Under the pieces are notes generated by a model that saw only the letters and a list, made by a program, of their open reading frames with translations, made no database searches and was not told where the DNA came from. Positions 28,491 through 36,104 of a stretch of DNA of 38,438 nt are shown here, piece by piece. Position 1 is the first letter of the stretch, and the number at the start of each line of letters is the position of its first letter. This DNA is from Flavobacteriaceae bacterium (GTDB lineage: Bacteria; Bacteroidota; Bacteroidia; Flavobacteriales; Flavobacteriaceae), in the NCBI GenBank assembly GCA_029248455.1, contig JAQWJH010000053.1, positions 1-38,438 of the forward strand. The letters run 5' to 3'. A program made the position numbers and the translations under genes.

Positions 28491-28865
28491 ATGGAAACTA
28501 CTCGTTATTCAGATAAAGACTTAAAATACTTTAAATCTCTCATTGAAGAGAAAATTGAAAAAGCTCAAAATGATTTGGCACTTATTAAAAGTGCTTACAT
28601 GAACGATGGAAATAATGGTACTGAGGATACTTCCCCCACTTTTAAAGCTTTTGAAGAAGGCTCGCAAACAATGTCTAAAGAAGCTAATACTCAACTTGCC
28701 ATTAGACAAGAAAAATTTATTAGAGATTTAAAAAGTGCACTAATTAGAATTGAAAATAAGACATATGGTGTTTGTAGAGAAAACGGTAAGCTAATAAATA
28801 AAAAGCGTTTAGAACTTGTTCCACATGCAACTTTAAGTATAGAGGCTAAAAACAAAATGTCTTAA
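28491..28865 (+). CDS. TraR/DksA C4-type zinc finger-like family protein (zinc ligands largely absent)
   Basis: Coiled-coil N-terminus, C-terminal TYGVCRENGKLINKKRLELVPHATLSIEAKN characteristic of the family; located between ileS and lspA. Confidence 0.9.
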   Translation: METTRYSDKDLKYFKSLIEEKIEKAQNDLALIKSAYMNDGNNGTEDTSPTFKAFEEGSQTMSKEANTQLAIRQEKFIRDLKSALIRIENKTYGVCRENGKLINKKRLELVPHATLSIEAKNKMS

Positions 28866-28888
28866 TAGTTGTGGTTTAATTACAATTT

Positions 28889-29512
28889 ATGAGTCTAAAT
28901 AAGTCCGTACTAATAATATTTCTAATTCTTCTAATTGATCAGTTTTCCAAAGTTTACATAAAATTACATTTCCCCTTAACTATTTATGGTTCTGAAGCTT
29001 TGATCGATTGGGGATGGTTCAAAGTTCTTTTTGTAGAAAATAAAGGTATGGCATGGGGGGCCAAAATCAGTGATTTTATTCCCTTTATTAGCGATAGGTT
29101 AGGTAAATTAATTCTAACTGTAATTAGAATTACAGCAGTTCCTTTAATTTTTTATTGGCTTTATGATAGTATTAATAAAAAAGAACATAAACTCCTAATT
29201 ATTAGTATTTCTTTGGTTTTAGCTGGTGCCATCGGAAATTTAATCGATTCAATTTTATATGGCTATCTATTTACTGATAGTTACCTTAATATTGCCAGTT
29301 TTAACCCAGGAAATGGTTATGAATCGCTTTTATATGGACATGTAGTTGACATGTTACAATTCCCAATGTTTTCTTGGACCTGGCCCAATTGGTTTCCTTT
29401 TTTAGGTGGAAATAATTTTACTTTTTTCGAGCCAGTCTTTAATTTTGCTGATACAGCTATTAGTACCGGAGTTGGTATTATGTTGGTGTTTAACAAAAAA
29501 ATATTTACTTAA
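28889..29512 (+). CDS. lspA: Lipoprotein signal peptidase
   Basis: LLIDQFSKVYIKLHF, FVENKGMAWG, GAIGNLIDSILYG, GHVVDMLQF, FNFADTAISTGVG: both catalytic Asp motifs present. Confidence 0.97.
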   Translation: MSLNKSVLIIFLILLIDQFSKVYIKLHFPLTIYGSEALIDWGWFKVLFVENKGMAWGAKISDFIPFISDRLGKLILTVIRITAVPLIFYWLYDSINKKEHKLLIISISLVLAGAIGNLIDSILYGYLFTDSYLNIASFNPGNGYESLLYGHVVDMLQFPMFSWTWPNWFPFLGGNNFTFFEPVFNFADTAISTGVGIMLVFNKKIFT

Positions 29513-30072
29513 AATTTATAGATTTTTTCAGGTGTAATACAATAATCCAATTTTATATCTTGTAAAAATACATCACTAATTTTTTCAATTGGTTCAAAAA
29601 AAGATAACCCTATTTTTATTGTTTTTGATGAACACTTTTTTAAAAATCTGTCGTAATAGCCCCCTCCGTAACCCACTCTATCTCCAAACTTATCAAAGCA
29701 AAGTAAAGGGACAAAAACTAAATCTATTTGATCTTCGTTTATCTTTATTCCTGAAACTGGTTCTGAAATTCCCTGCTCATTAATTGTCATTAGAGTAGCA
29801 TCTGTTAGAAGATAATTAGTGATTGTCTTATCGTTAAAATTCGTTTTAGGCAATACTACATTCTTATCTTTTCCTTGAATAATCTGAATGATCAATTGTG
29901 TATCTATTTCATTGTTTTTTTCAATAGGGAAAAAAATGTGATAATTAGTATAATCCCAAATGGCCATTTTTAAAGATCTGTTAGCAATTTCAAGGCTTAA
30001 TTCTTTACAATCATTTTCACTCAAAGAATTTCTTTTTGTTTTAAAAAGTACCCTTAGATCTTTTTTTAACAC
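29509..30072 (-). CDS. 5-formyltetrahydrofolate cyclo-ligase family protein
   Basis: LRVLFKTKRNSLSENDCKE, FFPIEKNNEIDT, VPLLCFDKFGDRVGYGGGYYDRFL. GTG start. Confidence 0.95.
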   Translation of the reverse strand: MLKKDLRVLFKTKRNSLSENDCKELSLEIANRSLKMAIWDYTNYHIFFPIEKNNEIDTQLIIQIIQGKDKNVVLPKTNFNDKTITNYLLTDATLMTINEQGISEPVSGIKINEDQIDLVFVPLLCFDKFGDRVGYGGGYYDRFLKKCSSKTIKIGLSFFEPIEKISDVFLQDIKLDYCITPEKIYKF

Positions 30073-30392
30073 TACTTCTTAATTTTAAATTTATTTCCTT
30101 TATATATCATATAAGGTAATGGGATAAGTATTGAGAAAAAGTATATCACAGCTGCAGTAGACTCTTCAAATACTATATATGATGTTATATATATTAATGA
30201 AGAATAAATAGCTAGGTTTATAAAAAACTTTTTAAAAAAAATAAGATAATTTTTTAAATCAAAAGACTCTTTCTCTTTTTTGGACATAGTGTTATACCCA
30301 GCCAATAACATATCTGCGTTATTTTCATTTGTAACAAAGGCAACTCCAACAAAACATATATTTGTGACAATTAATGCTAAAAACATTTCCAT
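30072..30392 (-). CDS. Small membrane protein, DUF3784-like
   Basis: Three hydrophobic helices and the ADMLLAGYNTMSKKEKESFD motif. Confidence 0.75.
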   Translation of the reverse strand: MEMFLALIVTNICFVGVAFVTNENNADMLLAGYNTMSKKEKESFDLKNYLIFFKKFFINLAIYSSLIYITSYIVFEESTAAVIYFFSILIPLPYMIYKGNKFKIKK

Positions 30393-30447
30393 TTTTAATT
30401 TGTTTAAAAAGCCAAGATAAAAATTTAAAAAGAATTATTTTAGTACA

Positions 30448-32280
30448 GTGATTAAACAGTCTTTAAATCCTGAATTTTCAACCCTTCCTAATCAGCCTGG
30501 TGTATATCAGTTTTTTAATGAATCCAATAAGATAATATATATAGGAAAGGCAAAAAATTTAAAAAAAAGAGTATCCTCTTATTTTCAAAAAAACGTAGGT
30601 TCTCAAAAAACAAAAAATCTTGTAAAAAATATAGCAGAGATTAAACATGTTGTTGTTTCCTCTGAATCGGATGCCTTATTACTAGAAAATTCACTTATTA
30701 AAAAATACCAGCCTAAATACAACATCTTACTAAGAGATGATAAAACTTATCCATGGATCTGTATTAAGAAAGAAAGGTTTCCAAGAGTTATGTTCACAAG
30801 AAAAGTGATTAAAGATGGCTCTGAATACTATGGCCCTTACACTAATTATAAAACAATTAATATTCTTCTTGATTTAATTAATAATCTTTACCCATTAAGA
30901 ATAGGGAATTACAATCTATCTGAAAAACAGATTAATTCTAGTGATAAAATTCTATGCCTTAGAGTGTTAAAAAAAAATGGAAATACTTTGATTTTAGGTT
31001 TTCAAAAAAATGATAAGGTCCGTCCTAATGAAACATTAATTTCTGAGAAAGATTATGAAATTAACATAAAATCTATTCGCGAAATCCTTAGGGGGAAACT
31101 AAATCCCTCAAAAGAAGTTTTAAGAAAAAAAATGTTGATTTTTTCTAAAAATATGGAATTTGAATATGCGCAAAAAGTTAAAGAAAAAATCGAACTTTTA
31201 GAAAATTACCAGTTTAAATCTACGGTAGTAAGTTCTAAGCTAAATAATATAGATGTCTTTAGTATACTTTCAGATCAAACATATGCTTATGTTAATTATT
31301 TACAGGTTGCCTATGGTCGCATCGTTAGGTTTCACAATATTGAGCTTAAAAAAAAATTGGATGAAACAGATGAAGATCTGCTTTTAATGTGCATTGTCAA
31401 TTTAAGAGATAAATTTCAGTCAAAAAACAAAACTATCATTTGCCCATTTAAATACGCTCCGTTAATTCCTGTTAAATTTATTGTGCCAAAAATGGGAGAA
31501 AATAAAAAACTTCTTGAACTTTCTAAAAAAAATATTGCCTACTTCAAAATCGAAAAATTAAAAAAAATTCAAATTGTTGATCCAGAACGTCATTCAAAAA
31601 GAATTATGAATCAAATGAAAAATGATCTAAGATTGAAAAATGATCCTGAACACATTGAATGTTTTGATAATTCTAATATTCAAGGATCAAATCCAGTAGC
31701 GGCGTGTGTTGTTTTTAGAAACGGAAAGCCTTTTAAAAAAGAATACAGACATTATAATATAAAAACTGTTGAGGGGCCAGATGACTACGCCTCAATGGAA
31801 GAAGTCATTTACAGGAGATATAAAAGAATGATTGATGAAAAAAAGAAATTGCCATCATTGATTATCATTGATGGTGGAAAGGGTCAACTCAGTTCTGGAG
31901 TTTCTGCTTTGAAAAAGTTACATTTAGATAAAAGAATAATTGCTCTTGGTATAGCAAAAAGATTGGAGGAAATCTTCTATCCATCTGATCCAATCCCTTT
32001 GTATTTAGATAAAAGATCTGAAACATTAAAAATAATACAACATATGAGAAATGAAGCACATCGTTTTGCAATTACATTTCATAGAAACAAAAGAAGTGGA
32101 CAGGCATTAAATTCATCACTTGACTCGATTATTGGAATTGGAGAAAAAACAAAAATCACTCTTTTAAAAAAATACAAATCAATTAAAAAAATAAAAGAAA
32201 CACCCCAGGAGTCAATTATTAAACTAATTGGAGTGGCAAAAGCAAAAAAAATAATCTCATTTTTAAATTCATCCAAATAG
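30448..32280 (+). CDS. uvrC: UvrABC system protein C
   Basis: GIY-YIG N-terminus PNQPGVYQFFNESNKIIYIGKAKNLKKRVSSYF, ECFDNSNIQGSNPVAACVVF, LIIIDGGKGQLSSG, EAHRFAITFHRNKR, HhH tail. GTG start. Confidence 0.97.
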   Translation: MIKQSLNPEFSTLPNQPGVYQFFNESNKIIYIGKAKNLKKRVSSYFQKNVGSQKTKNLVKNIAEIKHVVVSSESDALLLENSLIKKYQPKYNILLRDDKTYPWICIKKERFPRVMFTRKVIKDGSEYYGPYTNYKTINILLDLINNLYPLRIGNYNLSEKQINSSDKILCLRVLKKNGNTLILGFQKNDKVRPNETLISEKDYEINIKSIREILRGKLNPSKEVLRKKMLIFSKNMEFEYAQKVKEKIELLENYQFKSTVVSSKLNNIDVFSILSDQTYAYVNYLQVAYGRIVRFHNIELKKKLDETDEDLLLMCIVNLRDKFQSKNKTIICPFKYAPLIPVKFIVPKMGENKKLLELSKKNIAYFKIEKLKKIQIVDPERHSKRIMNQMKNDLRLKNDPEHIECFDNSNIQGSNPVAACVVFRNGKPFKKEYRHYNIKTVEGPDDYASMEEVIYRRYKRMIDEKKKLPSLIIIDGGKGQLSSGVSALKKLHLDKRIIALGIAKRLEEIFYPSDPIPLYLDKRSETLKIIQHMRNEAHRFAITFHRNKRSGQALNSSLDSIIGIGEKTKITLLKKYKSIKKIKETPQESIIKLIGVAKAKKIISFLNSSK

Positions 32281-32299
32281 TATTTATATTTTTGTATTC

Positions 32300-33118
32300 A
32301 TGAGAATAAAAGCTTTGGTAATTTGTTCCATTTTTCTTCTATCAAACTTGGCTAATAGTCAAAATTCAAAAGGAATTAGTTCGCCGTTTATTAGCTCATC
32401 ATTCGACTCTTTTAAAACAGGTGAGTGGATTAAATTTAGAATTCACTATGGTATTTTCAACGCTAGTTATGCCACTTTAGAACTTCAAGAAAGTAGTGTT
32501 GGCAATGAAAGTGTACACAAAGCAGTAGCTATCGGAAGAACCACGGGAATTGCTAGGTTTTTCTTCAAAGTTGAAGACAGATATGAAACTTATTTTAAAA
32601 AAAATATTGTAAAACCATTAAAATCTACCAGAAATATTTATGAGGGTGGGTATACTAAAAATGTTGAAATTAAATATGATTACACGCTCAATCAAGCAAT
32701 TGTAAACGACATCAAAAATAATCAGATTAATAAAGTGCCTATTAAAGAGAATGTCCAAGATTTAATTTCAACTTTTTATTTTCTTAGAAATCATTTTGAT
32801 ATTAAAAATTTAAAAATTAATGATTTTATTAAAATAACTGTTTTTTTTGATGCCGAAAATTATAATTTTAGAATGCGATTCTTAGGTCGTGAAGATGTAA
32901 AGACGAAATTTGGTGTTGTAAATTGCTTAAAATTTAATCCGATCATTGAATCTGGAAGAGTTTTTAGGGATAGTGAAAGTCTCACACTTTGGGTTACTAA
33001 TGATGAAAATAAAATTCCAATAAAAGTTGAAGCTGGTTTAAGAATTGGATCTATAGAGGCAGATCTTGAAGAGTTCAAGGGACTTAAGCACCCCTTTAAA
33101 ATTAAAATAAATGAATAA
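32300..33118 (+). CDS. DUF3108 domain-containing secreted protein
   Basis: Signal peptide ending NLANSQ; GEWIKFRIHYGIFNASYATLEL; LWVTNDENKIPIKVEAGLRIGSIEADLEEFKG. Confidence 0.88.
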   Translation: MRIKALVICSIFLLSNLANSQNSKGISSPFISSSFDSFKTGEWIKFRIHYGIFNASYATLELQESSVGNESVHKAVAIGRTTGIARFFFKVEDRYETYFKKNIVKPLKSTRNIYEGGYTKNVEIKYDYTLNQAIVNDIKNNQINKVPIKENVQDLISTFYFLRNHFDIKNLKINDFIKITVFFDAENYNFRMRFLGREDVKTKFGVVNCLKFNPIIESGRVFRDSESLTLWVTNDENKIPIKVEAGLRIGSIEADLEEFKGLKHPFKIKINE

Positions 33119-34361
33119 AGTAACTATACTGATAGTATTAATAATATGTGTCAATTATTCTTGCAAAAAAGATCCAAAACCCCAACAGCCAAAAGTTGTC
33201 AAAGAAAAGATTATAAAGCAATTTGGATACACTTTAAATGATTATCATGTTGTAAAAGATACTGTTAAAAGTGGAGATTCATTTGGAACTATTCTTGAAA
33301 AAAACAATTTATTTTACCCTCAAATATTTAATATTGTTCAAAAAGCCAAACAAGTTTATGATGTAAGAAAAATAAATATTGGCAAGCCCTACACAATTTT
33401 GTTTTCAAAGGATAGTTTAAAATCGCCTAAATTATTTGTTTATCAGCCAAATCCTATTGATTATGTATTGGTTTCATTAACAGATTCTCTTTGGGCTGAA
33501 AAAAAATCCAAAGCAGTAAAATTAATTGAATTCGAAGCTCAAGGAACTATTACCAGCTCCCTTTCAGAAACCATGGAAGAGGAAAGATTATCTCCATTAT
33601 TATCCAATGAGCTTTCAGAAATTTATGCTTGGACTATTGATTTTTTTAGACTTGAAAAAGGGGATAAATTTAAAATAATATATACTGGTAAATTTGTCGA
33701 TGATTCCATATATGTAGGCTTAAATAGAATTCACTCTGCATTTTTTGAACATAGAAAAACACCTTTTTATGCAATTGAATTTGAAACGGATCCTAAAAGA
33801 GGAATTTATGAATATTTTGACGAAAATGGAAAAAATTTAAGAAGAGCTTTTTTGAGATCTCCTGTTCAGTTTAGTCGAATTTCCTCACGATATAACCTTA
33901 AAAGAAAGATAGCTTATTACGGAAGAATTCGCCCTCATTTAGGAACTGATTTTGCTGCGCCTGTTGGAACTGCTATACGGGCAACAGCAAGTGGAACTGT
34001 TGTTAAATCAGGTTACACACGAGGAAATGGGAATTACGTTACGATAAAGCACAATAGCACCTACTCAACTCAGTACTTACACATGAAGAAAAGAGGGGTG
34101 AAAAAAGGACAGTTTGTTACTCAAGGTGATTATATAGGAAGTGTTGGAATGACTGGAAACACATCTGGCCCTCACGTTTGTTATAGATTCTGGAAAAATG
34201 GGAAGCAAGTTGATCCACTGCGTCAAAAACTTCCTGAAGCAAAGCCAATTTCTCAGAATTTAAAAGATAAATACTTAACTTACATGAGACCCGTTAAAAA
34301 ACAACTTGATTCAATCGGGCTAAATGACAGTTTAATGGAAAAATCGATTGCTAACAACTAA
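33111..34361 (+). CDS. M23 family peptidase, putative lipoprotein
   Basis: Lipobox-like VNYSCKKD; GRIRPHLGTDFAAPVGTAIRATASGTV (HxxxD), YSTQYLHM, GMTGNTSGPHVCYRFWKNGKQVDP. Confidence 0.93.
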   Translation: MNKVTILIVLIICVNYSCKKDPKPQQPKVVKEKIIKQFGYTLNDYHVVKDTVKSGDSFGTILEKNNLFYPQIFNIVQKAKQVYDVRKINIGKPYTILFSKDSLKSPKLFVYQPNPIDYVLVSLTDSLWAEKKSKAVKLIEFEAQGTITSSLSETMEEERLSPLLSNELSEIYAWTIDFFRLEKGDKFKIIYTGKFVDDSIYVGLNRIHSAFFEHRKTPFYAIEFETDPKRGIYEYFDENGKNLRRAFLRSPVQFSRISSRYNLKRKIAYYGRIRPHLGTDFAAPVGTAIRATASGTVVKSGYTRGNGNYVTIKHNSTYSTQYLHMKKRGVKKGQFVTQGDYIGSVGMTGNTSGPHVCYRFWKNGKQVDPLRQKLPEAKPISQNLKDKYLTYMRPVKKQLDSIGLNDSLMEKSIANN

Positions 34362-34370
34362 ATCATTCTT

Positions 34371-36002
34371 TTGAAAAAAAATAATCCAACCTTAACTTCC
34401 ACTTGGAAAAATCTTACGTCTCATTTCAACAAAATTAAAAATATTGAAATGAAACAAATGTTCGCAGATGGTAAAAAAGCGGAAGATTTTACAATAAGTT
34501 GGGAGAATTTTACTGTTGATTTTTCTAAAAATAGAATAACTAAAAAAACCCTTGACTTACTTTTTAATTTAGCTTCAGAATGTAATTTACAGCAATCCAT
34601 TGAAGATCAATTTAGTGGTGAGAAAATAAATCAAACTGAGGGCAGAGCGGTTTTACACACTGCTGTTAGAGCTGAGAAAAATAAAAAAATATTTGTAGAC
34701 AATAAAGATGTGGTCCCTCAGGTTTTAGAGTCTAGAAAAAAAATTAAACGATTTACAGATGATATTATATCAGGAGAAATTAAAGGTTCAACTAATAAAA
34801 TTTTCACAGATATAGTTAATATTGGTATTGGAGGATCAGACTTGGGTCCAGCAATGGTAGTTGAAGCTTTGAAATATTATTCTTCTAGACTAAAAACTCA
34901 TTTTATTTCTAATGTAGACGGAGATCATGTTCTTGAAATTTTAAAAGAACTAAATCCTGAGACTACTCTTTTTATTGTTGTTTCAAAGACCTTTACTACT
35001 CAAGAAACCCTTTCAAATGCCATTACTATAAAAAATTGGTTAATTAAAAATTTGGGTGAAGACAGTGTAATTAATCATTTTGCTGCAGTATCAACAAATA
35101 CGGCAGAAATTAAAAATTTTGGAATTAATCCCAATTATGTTTTTTCAATGAATGACTGGGTGGGCGGAAGATTTTCTCTTTGGAGTTCGGTTGGGCTTTC
35201 AATAAGTTTATCTATAGGAAGTAAAAATTTTGAGTCGCTTTTAAAAGGAGCTAGAAAAATGGATAATCATTTTCAATCAACTCCGATTGAAAAAAATATT
35301 CCTGTTATTCTCGCACTAATAAGTATTTGGTACAATAACTTTTTCAAATGTGAAACAGAGGCCGTCATACCTTATTCTGAGTATTTAAAAAAATTACCTG
35401 CCTACCTTCAACAAGCAGTGATGGAAAGTAATGGTAAGAATACTGATAGAAATGGACAAAATATTTCTTACCAAACTGGTAATATTATCTGGGGAAGTAC
35501 TGGAACTAATTCTCAACATGCTTTTTTTCAATTAATTCATCAAGGCACAAAACTAATACCGTGTGATTTCATCGGATTTAGTGATCCACTATTTAAAGAG
35601 AACAAACAGCATAATAAATTGATGTCTAATTTCTTTGCTCAAACTGAAGCATTAATGATGGGTAAAACAATTTTAGAAGCCCAAGAAGAACTTAAAGATT
35701 CTTCACTCAGTGAAAATCAAATCAAATCTTTATTGCCTTTTAAAGTGTTTGAAGGAAATAAACCAACAAATACGCTGTTAATTCAAAAACTAACACCTGA
35801 AACTCTTGGGAGTTTAATCGCTATTTACGAACATAAAATTTTTGTTCAGGGAATTGTTTGGAATATTTTTAGTTATGATCAGTGGGGGGTTGAACTAGGC
35901 AAACAATTAGCTTCTAAACTTTTAAAAGAAATTGAAGAAAAAGATCCCAAAAAACATGACGATTCTACAAATTCTCTTCTTAAAAATTTTCTTAAACTTT
36001 AG
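34371..36002 (+). CDS. pgi: Glucose-6-phosphate isomerase
   Basis: NIGIGGSDLGPAMV, SKTFTTQETLSNA, DWVGGRFSLWSSVGLSISL, ESNGKNTDRNGQ, IWGSTGTNSQHAFFQLIHQGT, YDQWGVELGKQLA. TTG start. Confidence 0.98.
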   Translation: MKKNNPTLTSTWKNLTSHFNKIKNIEMKQMFADGKKAEDFTISWENFTVDFSKNRITKKTLDLLFNLASECNLQQSIEDQFSGEKINQTEGRAVLHTAVRAEKNKKIFVDNKDVVPQVLESRKKIKRFTDDIISGEIKGSTNKIFTDIVNIGIGGSDLGPAMVVEALKYYSSRLKTHFISNVDGDHVLEILKELNPETTLFIVVSKTFTTQETLSNAITIKNWLIKNLGEDSVINHFAAVSTNTAEIKNFGINPNYVFSMNDWVGGRFSLWSSVGLSISLSIGSKNFESLLKGARKMDNHFQSTPIEKNIPVILALISIWYNNFFKCETEAVIPYSEYLKKLPAYLQQAVMESNGKNTDRNGQNISYQTGNIIWGSTGTNSQHAFFQLIHQGTKLIPCDFIGFSDPLFKENKQHNKLMSNFFAQTEALMMGKTILEAQEELKDSSLSENQIKSLLPFKVFEGNKPTNTLLIQKLTPETLGSLIAIYEHKIFVQGIVWNIFSYDQWGVELGKQLASKLLKEIEEKDPKKHDDSTNSLLKNFLKL

Positions 36003-36104
36003 ACTAGTTATTCACAAAAATTGTTTAAAAAATTAATGCTAACATGGTGTTTTATGTATAAAATTTTTTGAATTTTGTATTTATTAACAAACCTATCTTA
36101 TAAT

